Source of the DNA: Astrobacterium formosum
GTDB lineage: Bacteria; Pseudomonadota; Alphaproteobacteria; Rhizobiales; Xanthobacteraceae
NCBI GenBank assembly: GCA_030848545.1
Contig: JAVDCA010000030.1
Location: forward strand, 22,291-86,290
Direction: 5' to 3'
DNA length: 64,000 nt
Both the position numbers and the translations under genes were made by a program. Below are positions 1 through 7,653 of the stretch, one piece after another; positions within the stretch are counted from its first letter, which is position 1; each line of letters opens with the position of its first letter. Below the pieces are notes generated by a model. It saw only the letters and a list, made by a program, of their open reading frames with translations. It was not told where the DNA came from and ran no database searches.

Positions 1-62
1 CCGCCAAGGCCGCCGAGGCGGAGGACGCCCCACCGGGTCGGCTGCGACCGTGGCCAGCCTGA
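1..62 (+). CDS. possible C-terminal end of an upstream gene
   Basis: One plus-strand frame is open from base 3 to a TGA at 60-62 and encodes an Ala/Glu/Pro-rich tail of 19 residues. It would be the end of a gene that starts left of the window. The stop lies 38 bases before the ATG of the next gene, a spacing compatible with an operon. Nothing in so short a tail identifies a family, and chance open frames of this length are common at high GC. Confidence 0.25.
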   Translation, partial: AKAAEAEDAPPGRLRPWPA

Positions 63-100
63 CACCACCCACGTCTCTTTTTTTGCAAGGAAGCTTTACG

Positions 101-823
101 ATGCAAAGCACTCTTCTCAGCAAACTCCATGTCGGCATCATCATGGACGGCAATGGCCGCTGGGCCACCGCGCGCGGCCTGACGCGTCTCGAAGGTCATC
201 ACGCCGGCGTCGAGGCGATCCGGCGCATCATCGAAGCCGCGCCGCATCAGGGCATAGGAACGCTGACGCTTTATGCGTTCTCGAGCGACAACTGGCGCCG
301 GCCCACGGCGGAAGTAGCCGGCCTGATGACGCTGCTGCGCCGATATCTCGCGAACGAAGTCGAGATGCTCGCCCGCAACGGTGTCCGCCTGTCCGTGATC
401 GGTCGGCGCGACCGCCTGCCCGACGGCCTCGCCCAGGCCATCGCGGCCGCCGAGGCCGAGACGGCGGGCGGCGAGACGCTCGCGCTGCGCATCGCCATCG
501 ACTACTCGGCACGCGATGCGATCCTGCACGCGGCGATCAGCCTTTCAGGGATCAGCCACGCGACGCGGACCGACTTTGCCCGGCTCGTCACCGGCGAGCC
601 GCAACCGCGCGACGTCGATCTCGTGATCCGCACCAGCGGCGAGCAGCGGCTTTCCGACTTCCTGCTGTGGGAGAGCGCCTACGCGGAACTCCATTTCACC
701 GAACGCAATTGGCCGGACTTCGATGCACAGGATCTCGCCGTGGCGTTAGCGTCGTTCCACCGGCGACAAAGGCGGTTCGGTGGGCTGACCCCGCATGCCC
801 TCGAACCTGCTTTCGGCTCCTGA
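101..823 (+). CDS. cis-prenyltransferase, undecaprenyl diphosphate synthase family
   Basis: This 240-residue protein is a Z-type polyprenyl diphosphate synthase, which condenses isopentenyl diphosphate onto an allylic diphosphate. The family motifs are complete: MDGNGRWA at 15-22 with the catalytic Asp16, the R-x-x-G-H motif at 29-33, a FSSDNWRRP block near 60-68 and the RTSGEQRLS signature near 177-185, followed by the FLLW/AYAELHF stretch. The ATG at 101 was chosen over an in-frame start at 50 because an AAGGAAG ribosome site precedes it and homologues begin just before the MDGNGRWA motif. The usual alphaproteobacterial uppS neighbours (frr, cdsA, dxr) are absent; a radical-SAM gene follows 20 bases downstream. 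It may therefore be a second, specialised cis-prenyltransferase rather than the housekeeping UppS. Family assignment is firm; product chain length and pathway are inference. Confidence 0.85.
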   Translation: MQSTLLSKLHVGIIMDGNGRWATARGLTRLEGHHAGVEAIRRIIEAAPHQGIGTLTLYAFSSDNWRRPTAEVAGLMTLLRRYLANEVEMLARNGVRLSVIGRRDRLPDGLAQAIAAAEAETAGGETLALRIAIDYSARDAILHAAISLSGISHATRTDFARLVTGEPQPRDVDLVIRTSGEQRLSDFLLWESAYAELHFTERNWPDFDAQDLAVALASFHRRQRRFGGLTPHALEPAFGS

Positions 824-843
824 AGGCCAAAGGAGGCATCTCC

Positions 844-2364
844 ATGCGAATCGTACTCGTCAACGTGCCGCATCCTGCGATCGGCAGCCGGATTCCCGAC
901 GACCACCTGCCGCCATTGGGACTGCTCGCCATAGGTGGCCCCCTGATCGACGACGGCCATGCTGTGCGCCTCGTCGACGGTGAATTCGGCCCCATGTCGA
1001 TCGCCGCGATCGTCGAAGAGGTGACGCAGTTTGCGCCCGACGCCATCCTGTTCGGTCATTCGGGATCTACCTCCGGCCATCCCGGCATCGCCGAGGTGGC
1101 GAGCGTCGTCGCGGCCGCGCTTCCCCGTGCGCATATCATCTATGGCGGCGTCTTCCCGACTTATCACTGGCGCGACATCCTCATCGCCGAGCCTCATGTG
1201 CGCGCCATCGTGCGCGGCGAAGGCGAGGAGACGACGCGTAGGCTGATCACCTCGCTGGCTCGGGGTGAGACGCTCACGGGCGTACCCGGCATCGCGTTCC
1301 GGGACAACGGTCGGCCTTGCGCCATGCCGCCGGCTCCGCTGATCCGCGATCTCGACGCTTACCGGATCGGCTGGGAGCTCATTGACCATGCACGCTACAG
1401 CTATTGGGGCGGCCGGCGCGCTGTCGTGGTCCAGTTTTCGCGCGGCTGTCCGCATCTGTGCAACTATTGCGGCCAGCGTGGCTTCTGGACGCGATGGCGT
1501 CATCGCGATCCGGTGCTGTTCGCAAAGGAACTGGCGCGCCTTCACCGTCGGCACGGCGTCGAAGTGTTCAATTTTGCCGACGAGAACCCCACCGTCTCGA
1601 AAAAGGCATGGCGGGAATTTCTCGACGCCCTGATCGCCGAGAAGGTCGACGTGATCCTGGTCGGCTCGACGCGCGCCGACGACATCGTCCGCGACGCCGA
1701 TATCCTGCACCTCTACAAGAAGGCGGGCTGGACGCGCTTCCTGCTCGGCATGGAGAGCACCGACCCAGCAACGCTCGCCCTCATCCGCAAGGGGGCGACG
1801 ACCGCGATCGACCGGGAGGCCATCCGGCTTCTGCGCCGGCACGGCATCCTGTCCATGGCGACTTGGGTGGTCGGCTTCGAGCAGGAGACCGACCGCGACT
1901 ACTGGGCCGGCCTGCGGCAGCTCCTCGCCTACGATCCCGACCAGATCCAGATGCTCTATGTCACGCCCCATCGTTGGACGCCGTTCTTCCATTTTGCCGC
2001 CGAACGGACGGTCATCCAACAGGATCGTCGTTTGTGGGACTACAAGCACCAAGTGCTCGCCACCCGTTACGTACCGCCATGGCGGGTGCTCTTGTGGGTC
2101 AAGTTCATCGAGATGGCGTTGCAGTGCCGACCGCGGGCGCTGTGGCGCGTCCTGTTTCATCGCGATCTTGAACTGCGCTGGGCCATGCGCTGGTACACCC
2201 GCATGGGCCGACGGGTTTGGCCACACGAGATCATCGGCTTCCTGCGCGGCCGCCGGTCGGCCGCTGGGCCGACCGTCGCCGAATTCTGGGGCGATCCCCA
2301 GGACGCCGAGGAGGAATCCATGTCGGTCAGCGAAGCACGCGGCGGGACACGGGCGGCCGCCTGA
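844..2364 (+). CDS. B12-binding radical SAM protein, BchE-like
   Basis: The 506-residue protein has an N-terminal cobalamin-binding domain (about 1-130) and a radical-SAM domain with the Fe-S motif C-x3-C-x2-C at Cys202, Cys206 and Cys209. The wording around the motif (QFSRGCPHLCNYCGQ), the FGHSGST and IYGGVFPTYH blocks and the WRHRDP segment closely match BchE, the oxygen-independent Mg-protoporphyrin IX monomethyl ester cyclase. The start has a strong AAAGGAGG site at 829-836. It probably shares a transcript with the preceding prenyltransferase (20-base gap). No other bch, crt or puf gene is in the window, so it may be a stand-alone bchE or a paralogue acting on another substrate, perhaps a lipid or tetrapyrrole. 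Family membership is clear; the reaction is not established by context. Confidence 0.72.
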   Translation: MRIVLVNVPHPAIGSRIPDDHLPPLGLLAIGGPLIDDGHAVRLVDGEFGPMSIAAIVEEVTQFAPDAILFGHSGSTSGHPGIAEVASVVAAALPRAHIIYGGVFPTYHWRDILIAEPHVRAIVRGEGEETTRRLITSLARGETLTGVPGIAFRDNGRPCAMPPAPLIRDLDAYRIGWELIDHARYSYWGGRRAVVVQFSRGCPHLCNYCGQRGFWTRWRHRDPVLFAKELARLHRRHGVEVFNFADENPTVSKKAWREFLDALIAEKVDVILVGSTRADDIVRDADILHLYKKAGWTRFLLGMESTDPATLALIRKGATTAIDREAIRLLRRHGILSMATWVVGFEQETDRDYWAGLRQLLAYDPDQIQMLYVTPHRWTPFFHFAAERTVIQQDRRLWDYKHQVLATRYVPPWRVLLWVKFIEMALQCRPRALWRVLFHRDLELRWAMRWYTRMGRRVWPHEIIGFLRGRRSAAGPTVAEFWGDPQDAEEESMSVSEARGGTRAAA

Positions 2365-2380
2365 GGCGGCGCACCCGTGT
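2347..2380. terminator. hairpin between convergent genes
   Basis: Two nested inverted repeats fold here: ACACGGG (2347-2353) with CCCGTGT (2374-2380), and GCCGCC (2356-2361) with GGCGGC (2365-2370). The loop is the TGA stop of the radical-SAM gene. It lies between converging genes, as expected of a bidirectional terminator, but there is no U-tract on either side, so rho-independent termination is uncertain. Confidence 0.45.
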
Positions 2381-2382
2381 TG

Positions 2383-3231
2383 TCACGCCGGCCGCATCCT
2401 CACCTTGACGTCGAGCGGCTTCGCCGTGTACGGCGCCGAGGTGACGATCGAGTGCGCGCCCGCCCGGGCGTAGTCGGCCGCGTTGGCCGCATTGATACCG
2501 CCGGCGGCGGCGATCACCGGGCGCGGCAGGCGGCCGTCGCAGTGGCGACAGACACGCGCCACGACGTCGGCGGCGGCCTTGTCGATCTGCACCACGTCGG
2601 CGCCCGCCTCGATCACCGCCACGGCCTCCTCGAACGTCTCGACCTCGACCACCGTCTTGTGTTCCGGCACACCGGCGCGCAGGCGCACGATCGTCGCCGC
2701 CAGCGGCTCGTCGGCGCAGAATACCCGATGCTGCCTGAACAGCAGTACGGTTTCCGACAGGCCGAGTCGGTGCGGCACCGCCCCGCCGCACAGGATGGCC
2801 TTGACCGACAACGAACGCGTACCGGGCAGGCTCTTGCGCGTGCACGAGACCGCCGCCTGTGACCCGGCCCCGCGTACCGCCGCGACGATCGCGCGCGCGG
2901 ACGTGGCAATCCCGCCCGCGGTTTCGAGCAGAACCTGCGCGACCTTCCAGCCTGTATGCAGGGCAGCCGCGGTCCCTTCCGCGGCCAGCAGCACGCCACC
3001 GGCCGCGACGTCGGTGCCCGATGCCGCCATGGCGGCCACCCGGGCTCCCGCCATGGACATGATCCGCCCCGCCTCCTCGGTGCACGCCGCCACCATGGGT
3101 TGGCGCGCCTCGAAGCGGATCGATCCTTCGCGATCGCCGATCCCGAGCGTCCGCGTGGTCAGGTCGCCATAAGGCACATCCTCGGCGAGCCAGCAGCGCA
3201 GTTCGTCGTCGGAAATCGTCATCATTTTCAT
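2383..3231 (-). CDS. modD: ModD, quinolinate phosphoribosyltransferase-like protein of molybdate operon
   Basis: The 282-residue protein belongs to the nicotinate-nucleotide pyrophosphorylase (NadC) fold, in the ModD branch found next to molybdate transporters. Visible features are the N-terminal EDVPYGDLTT block, the TRKSLPGTR segment, the EVET strand and the C-terminal AAGGINAANAADYARAGA barrel end. The start at 3231 overlaps the modC stop by four bases (ATGA), which indicates translational coupling; two further Met codons follow immediately. NadC makes nicotinate mononucleotide, but the role of ModD is not settled in the literature I know. The position after modC suggests a role in molybdenum uptake or cofactor metabolism. 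The alternative call is a plain NadC, which is less likely without nadA and nadB nearby. Confidence 0.85.
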   Translation of the reverse strand: MKMMTISDDELRCWLAEDVPYGDLTTRTLGIGDREGSIRFEARQPMVAACTEEAGRIMSMAGARVAAMAASGTDVAAGGVLLAAEGTAAALHTGWKVAQVLLETAGGIATSARAIVAAVRGAGSQAAVSCTRKSLPGTRSLSVKAILCGGAVPHRLGLSETVLLFRQHRVFCADEPLAATIVRLRAGVPEHKTVVEVETFEEAVAVIEAGADVVQIDKAAADVVARVCRHCDGRLPRPVIAAAGGINAANAADYARAGAHSIVTSAPYTAKPLDVKVRMRPA

Positions 3232-4130
3232 AGAACTCCCATGGGGTGATCGCCCCCGCGAACGGCTTCGACCTCGTCGATGCGCAGCACGACGAGGTCG
3301 CCCGGCGCAGGCGGGCTCACGCCCGCATGATAGCGGACGCGCCGGATACGCCCGTCGAGAAGAACGCGCGCGCGGCCGTCCGCATCGGGACCCTCCACAT
3401 GCTCGCCTACGAGGCTGATGCCGGCATCCGCCTCCTCGATGCCCAATGCCCCGACTGGCGTACCGTCGTAGACGATACGCCCCTCTTCGAGGCGCAACAC
3501 CCTGTCGGCGAGCCGAAGGATCTCCGAAGTGTCGTGACTGACGATGAGCGTCGTGGTGCCGAACGTCGCGTGCAGCCGCTTCAACTCGCCCTGCAATTGG
3601 CGGCGCATCACCGGATCGAGGGCCGACAGCGGCTCGTCCAGCAACAAAAGCCACGGCCGCCGCGCCAATGCGCGGATCAGCGCCAATCTCTGCTTTTGGC
3701 CGCCGGACAGGCGGTCCGGATAGGCGTTTTGCAGCCGTTCGAGGGCGACGAGCCCCAGAAGGTCGTCGGCCGCACCGCGGCTGGCGCTCCTGCCCAACGC
3801 ATATTCGACGTTTCCGCGCACCGTCATGTTGGGAAACAGGGCGTAATCCTGGAACACGAAGCCAAGCCGACGCCGTTGTGTCGGCAGGTGCAGGCGCGCC
3901 CCGGTATCACACCACACCTCGCCGTCGACGCACAGGCGTCCCGCATCCGGCCGCGCCAGGCCGGCGATCAGCCGCAAGAAGGTTGTCTTGCCGGCGCCGG
4001 ACGGGCCCACGATGGCGACGATCGACCCTCTTTCGATGCCGACCGCGAGGTCGAGCGCGAAGCGCCCCGCGGCGCCGTTGAGCGCAACGCGCATCGTCGC
4101 GTCCAGCCAGGGGCGCGCGGGCGGCTTCAT
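3228..4130 (-). CDS. modC: molybdate ABC transporter ATP-binding protein ModC
   Basis: A 300-residue ABC ATPase that would power molybdate import with ModB. The Walker A motif GPSGAGKTT, Q-loop (FVFQDYALFP), signature LSGGQKQR, Walker B LLLLDEPLSALD and switch His (IVSHD) are all present. The C-terminal 60 residues look like a short TOBE-type module of the kind that binds molybdate in ModC, shorter than in E. coli ModC. The ATG at 4130 was chosen because homologues begin shortly before the first beta strand; an ATG at 4094 is possible. It is divergent from modA, with the Mo-box between them, and overlaps modD by four bases. Confidence 0.9.
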   Translation of the reverse strand: MKPPARPWLDATMRVALNGAAGRFALDLAVGIERGSIVAIVGPSGAGKTTFLRLIAGLARPDAGRLCVDGEVWCDTGARLHLPTQRRRLGFVFQDYALFPNMTVRGNVEYALGRSASRGAADDLLGLVALERLQNAYPDRLSGGQKQRLALIRALARRPWLLLLDEPLSALDPVMRRQLQGELKRLHATFGTTTLIVSHDTSEILRLADRVLRLEEGRIVYDGTPVGALGIEEADAGISLVGEHVEGPDADGRARVLLDGRIRRVRYHAGVSPPAPGDLVVLRIDEVEAVRGGDHPMGVL

Positions 4131-4172
4131 CGGACAGTCAAGCGAAGGAGGGGCATGATTTCTGTGTTTGCA

Positions 4173-4197
4173 CGTTATATAGTCGAATGATATAACG
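4173..4197. promoter_or_regulatory. ModE-type Mo-box between modC and modA
   Basis: A perfect inverted repeat CGTTATAT (4173-4180) / ATATAACG (4190-4197) with a 9-base spacer lies in the divergent modC-modA intergenic region. Both the CGnTATAT half-site and its symmetry match the known ModE operator. It ends 20 bases before the modA start and about 42 bases upstream of the modC start, so molybdate-bound ModE could repress both operons. No modE gene is in the window. Confidence 0.75.
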
Positions 4198-4216
4198 CCA
4201 TCTCGATGTCCTGCAA

Positions 4217-4972
4217 ATGCGGTCTTTTCCGATGTCCAGACAATGGTGGCGGACGGCGGCGCTGGTCGGCGTGGCCGTGGCTTCGTGCTCGTTCGGGCAG
4301 GCATGCGCGGACGAGGTGACGCTCGCGGCCGGCGCCGGCTTCCGCCGGCCCATCGGCGAGATCGCCACCGCCTTCGAAGCCACGAGCGGCCACAAGGTGC
4401 TGCAAGTCTACGGCCATCTCGGCCAGGTCTTCGCCCAGGCGCGCGAGAGCGGGCAGGTGTCGCTCGTGTGCGGCGACAAGGTGGCACTGGAGTCTGCGCC
4501 CGGACTGAAGTACTCCCGCATGGCCCGCCTCGGACTGGGCAAGCTCGTGATCGCCTACCGCAAGGGCCTCGCCATGACTGCGGCGGCCGACATCGCCAGG
4601 CCGGAGTTCAGGCGCATCGGCATTCCCGACCAGGCGCAGGCGATCTATGGGAAGGCAGGCCGGCAGTTCCTGCAACGCAGCGGCCTCGCCGCCGCGGTCG
4701 ATCCCAGGCTGGTTGCGGTCGCCACCGTTCCCCAGGTGACGAGCTACGTCGCCAGTGGTGAGGTCGATGCCGGCTTCCTCAATGCCACCGAGGCCATGGG
4801 GGCCGCCGGCAATCTCGGCGGCCTGGTCGAGGTCGCGCCCGACCTCTACGATGCGGTCGAAGTGGTGTGCGCGATCACGTCGCCCGCCAAGGACGGCGCC
4901 GTGGCCGAGGCCTTCGCGGACTTCCTGGCGACCGAAAGGGCCCGCGCCATCCTCACGCGCCACGGACTGTGA
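4217..4972 (+). CDS. modA: molybdate-binding periplasmic protein ModA
   Basis: The 251-residue protein is a periplasmic solute-binding protein for molybdate (and probably tungstate). It has a Sec signal peptide of about 30 residues with cleavage likely after the ACA before DEVTLAAG. The mature start with an AAGAGFRRPIGEIATAF block is typical of ModA, as is the late segment on DAGFLNATEA. The family usually has 230-260 residues. A second possible ATG is at 4232; neither start has a strong ribosome site. Its TGA shares one base with the modB ATG (TGATG), showing coupling. The Mo-box directly upstream implies repression when molybdate is plentiful. Confidence 0.87.
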   Translation: MRSFPMSRQWWRTAALVGVAVASCSFGQACADEVTLAAGAGFRRPIGEIATAFEATSGHKVLQVYGHLGQVFAQARESGQVSLVCGDKVALESAPGLKYSRMARLGLGKLVIAYRKGLAMTAAADIARPEFRRIGIPDQAQAIYGKAGRQFLQRSGLAAAVDPRLVAVATVPQVTSYVASGEVDAGFLNATEAMGAAGNLGGLVEVAPDLYDAVEVVCAITSPAKDGAVAEAFADFLATERARAILTRHGL

Positions 4973-5667
4973 TGCCGTTCGAGGCGGCCTGGGAGGCGCT
5001 TCGCGATCCCGCGCTCGCTTATCCGGCCGCACTGACCGTCAAGATCGCTTCGGCGACGCTGCTCGCGCATTTCGTCCTCGGTACCGGGCTCGGCTGGGCC
5101 TTGGCGCAACCGCGTTGGCCGGGCCGAACCCTGCTCGACATCGCCGTCACCCTGCCGCTCGTGTTCCCGCCGGTGGCACTCGGCTTCTTCCTGCTGCTGC
5201 TGCTCGGCCGGCGCAGCCCGATCGGCGGCTGGCTCGACGACACGTTCGGATTATCGTTCGTGTTTTCCGTCGAAGGCGTGTTCCTGGCGTCGGTCGTGGC
5301 CGGGCTGCCGCTGGTCGTCAAGCCGATCGAAGCGGCGATCGCCGCCGTCTCCCGTGGTCTCGGCGAGGCCTCCCGCACCCTCGGCCGTGGTGAATGGGAC
5401 ACGTTCATCCACGTCGTTCTGCCGAACGTGCGCGGCGCCATCGCGGCCGGTCTGGTGCTCGGGCTGGCGCGCTCGGTGGGCGAAGTCGGCATCACGCTGA
5501 TGCTGGGCGGAAACATCATCGGCAAGACCAACACCATGTCGCTGGAAATCTACAACTCGGTGTTCAATGCCGAATATCCGCGCGCCGTCGTGCTGTCGTC
5601 GCTCCTGGGCGCCGCGTCCGTGCTGGTCTTCCTGGTTTTACGGCGAGCCTCCCGCCCGCCGGTCTAG
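4972..5667 (+). CDS. modB: molybdate ABC transporter permease ModB
   Basis: A 231-residue inner-membrane permease with about five or six hydrophobic helices. The cytoplasmic EAA loop that docks to ModC is visible as LGEASRTLGRGEWDTF followed by VVLPNVRGAI. Length and the LPLVFPPVALGF segment fit ModB. Its start overlaps the modA stop by one base. The stop codon TAG sits in a CTAG tetramer that is also the stop of the convergent tadC, so the two genes overlap tail to tail by four bases. Confidence 0.9.
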   Translation: MPFEAAWEALRDPALAYPAALTVKIASATLLAHFVLGTGLGWALAQPRWPGRTLLDIAVTLPLVFPPVALGFFLLLLLGRRSPIGGWLDDTFGLSFVFSVEGVFLASVVAGLPLVVKPIEAAIAAVSRGLGEASRTLGRGEWDTFIHVVLPNVRGAIAAGLVLGLARSVGEVGITLMLGGNIIGKTNTMSLEIYNSVFNAEYPRAVVLSSLLGAASVLVFLVLRRASRPPV

Positions 5668-6638
5668 TCGAGCGCCATCACCTTGATGGCGGCCGGGCCG
5701 AGGATGACGATGAACAGGACCGGCAGGAAGAACAGGATCATCGGCACGGTCAGCTTGGGGGGCAGCGCCGCCGCTTTCTTCTCGGCTTCGTTCATGCGCA
5801 TATCGCGGTTTTCCTGCGACATCACTCGCAACGTCTGCGCCATCGGGGTGCCGTAGCGCTCCGCCTGCTGGAGGGCGAGACAGACCGACTTGACGCCCTC
5901 GAGGTCGGTGCGCACGGCGAGGTTCTCGTAAGCCTGGCGACGGTCAGGCAGATACGAGAGCTCGGCCGTGGTCAGCGTCAGCTCCTCGGCGAGCGCGATC
6001 GACTGCGAACCGATCTCCTCGGAAACCCTGCGGAATGCCGACTCGATCGACATGCCGGACTCCACGCAGATCAAGAGCAGGTCGAGGGCGTCGGGGAAAG
6101 CCCGCTGGATCGAGACTTTGCGGTGCTCGATCTTGTTCTTGAGGAACAGATAGGGCAGTTGCATGCCCATATAGGCGGCGAACAGGCACATGCCGATCTT
6201 GGCGGTCATCGGCTGGTCGAAGTCGGTGATCACGAAGAGGTAGACCAGCGAGGACGCAAGCGTGACGATCGGGGCCACCATGCGGAAGAACAGGTAGACC
6301 ACATAGGGCGCCTGGCCGCGGTAGCCGGCCTGGATCAGCTTGGCACGGGCCTCCTCCTGGCCGACCCATTTCGACAGGTTGAACTGCTCGACAACACGCT
6401 GGATGTACTGTTTCGGCGACGATCGCAGCGCGATTTTCTCGCCGCGCGCCATGCGTTCGCGTTCGCGCTGACGGATCTTCTCGCGTTCGACCGCGACCGC
6501 CCGCATGCGCTTGTCGAGTCCATCGGTCGACAGGAACGGCATCGCCAGCGTCAGTACGGTCGCCATGGCGGCGATGCCGGCGAACATCATCGCCAGCATC
6601 CGGGTGTCGTGCAGCTTGTCGATGATCTGTTCCAGCAT
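5664..6638 (-). CDS. tadC: type II secretion system F family protein TadC
   Basis: The 324-residue inner-membrane protein is one of the two TadB/TadC platform proteins of the Tad (Flp) pilus machine. It has an N-terminal membrane helix, a charged cytoplasmic stretch (EREKIRQRERERMARGEK), then the GspF-type domain with the AFPDALDLLLICVESGMSIESAF helix pair and C-terminal membrane helices. It is the last gene of the minus-strand pilus operon and begins 13 bases after tadB. In most alphaproteobacterial loci a tadD (TPR lipoprotein) follows; here the molybdate operon abuts instead. Confidence 0.9.
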   Translation of the reverse strand: MLEQIIDKLHDTRMLAMMFAGIAAMATVLTLAMPFLSTDGLDKRMRAVAVEREKIRQRERERMARGEKIALRSSPKQYIQRVVEQFNLSKWVGQEEARAKLIQAGYRGQAPYVVYLFFRMVAPIVTLASSLVYLFVITDFDQPMTAKIGMCLFAAYMGMQLPYLFLKNKIEHRKVSIQRAFPDALDLLLICVESGMSIESAFRRVSEEIGSQSIALAEELTLTTAELSYLPDRRQAYENLAVRTDLEGVKSVCLALQQAERYGTPMAQTLRVMSQENRDMRMNEAEKKAAALPPKLTVPMILFFLPVLFIVILGPAAIKVMALD

Positions 6639-6651
6639 GGCGACCCGGGCT

Positions 6652-7653
6652 CTAGAAATCGAAATTGATCATCTTCTTCATGACCATCACGCCGACGAGC
6701 ATCCACGCTGCCGAGGCCGCCAGCATGATACGGCCGAGCGGCTCGGTCCACAGGAGCGCGATGTAGGCAGGGCTGGACAGGTAGACGAGCAGCATCACGG
6801 CGAGCGGTAGCGCGCCGATGATGCCGGCCGATGCCTTCGCCTCCATCGACATGGCGTGGATCTTGGCCTTCATCTTCTTGCGGTCGCGCAGCACGCGCGA
6901 CAGGTTGCCGAGCGCCTCCGACAGGTTGCCGCCCGACTTCTGCTGGATCGCGATCACGATGCCGAAGAAGTTCGCCTCCGGCACGGGCGTGCGTTCGTGC
7001 AATTTGAGACAGGCCTCCCCGAGCGGGATCCCGATCGCCTGGGTCTCGATGATGGAGCGGAACTCGCTGCGTACCGGCTCCGGCGCGTCGGCGACGATCA
7101 CCTTCATGGAGTCCAGAAGCGGCAGGCCGGCTTTGATGCCGCGCACGATGATGTCGACCGAGTCGGGAAAGACCTCGAGAAACCGCGTCTCACGTCGCTT
7201 CTTAAGATATCTGAGCGCCCACAAGGGCACCCCGGCAGCGGCGGAGAAGCCGAATACCGCCGCCAGCGCCAAATCCCCCCCGATCAGCACGACGGCGACG
7301 AAGATCGCGAGCCCGAACACGCCCGCTGTGACGAGAAATCGCGCCTTCGACCAGGCGAGGCCGGCCTGGGCGATGCGCACCTGTAGTGCCGGCCGTTTCG
7401 CCCGTTTGTTGCGCGTCTCCAGCTCCTTCAGGGAGACCTCGACCTGCTCGCGCCGCGACCGGCTGACGCGCGCCGCCGCCTTGCGGGTCGGCGGCTCCGG
7501 CCGGGCGACGCTGACCATGCGTTTTTCGGCGTGCCGCTCGCCCGACAGGATCGGATAGAGGAACACCCAAGCGACGCCGCCGATCGACACCGCGACCAGG
7601 AATGCGATCGCGAGAACCTGCATCGACACCTGCGTCCACATGGTGGCGACCAT
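6652..7653 (-). CDS. tadB: type II secretion system F family protein TadB
   Basis: The partner platform protein of TadC, 333 residues, with an N-terminal membrane helix, a basic region, the paired helix motif (FPDSVDIIVRGIKAGLPLLDSM) typical of GspF-like proteins, and C-terminal helices ending KKMINFDF. The ATG at 7653 overlaps the cpaF stop (TGATG). A GTG one codon earlier and an ATG at 7641 are alternatives. TadB and TadC are thought to transmit the motion of the CpaF ATPase to pilin polymerisation at the inner membrane. Confidence 0.9.
   Translation of the reverse strand: MVATMWTQVSMQVLAIAFLVAVSIGGVAWVFLYPILSGERHAEKRMVSVARPEPPTRKAAARVSRSRREQVEVSLKELETRNKRAKRPALQVRIAQAGLAWSKARFLVTAGVFGLAIFVAVVLIGGDLALAAVFGFSAAAGVPLWALRYLKKRRETRFLEVFPDSVDIIVRGIKAGLPLLDSMKVIVADAPEPVRSEFRSIIETQAIGIPLGEACLKLHERTPVPEANFFGIVIAIQQKSGGNLSEALGNLSRVLRDRKKMKAKIHAMSMEAKASAGIIGALPLAVMLLVYLSSPAYIALLWTEPLGRIMLAASAAWMLVGVMVMKKMINFDF

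Noticed and set aside
679..2226. A long minus-strand open frame (515 codons) opposite the radical-SAM gene
   Set aside because: It is an antisense shadow of a GC-rich gene: low complexity, no ribosome site and no recognisable domain. The plus strand has intact family motifs.
4141..4216. A molybdenum-cofactor riboswitch before modA
   Set aside because: The gap is under 90 bases and is explained by the ModE palindrome; no room for the aptamer.
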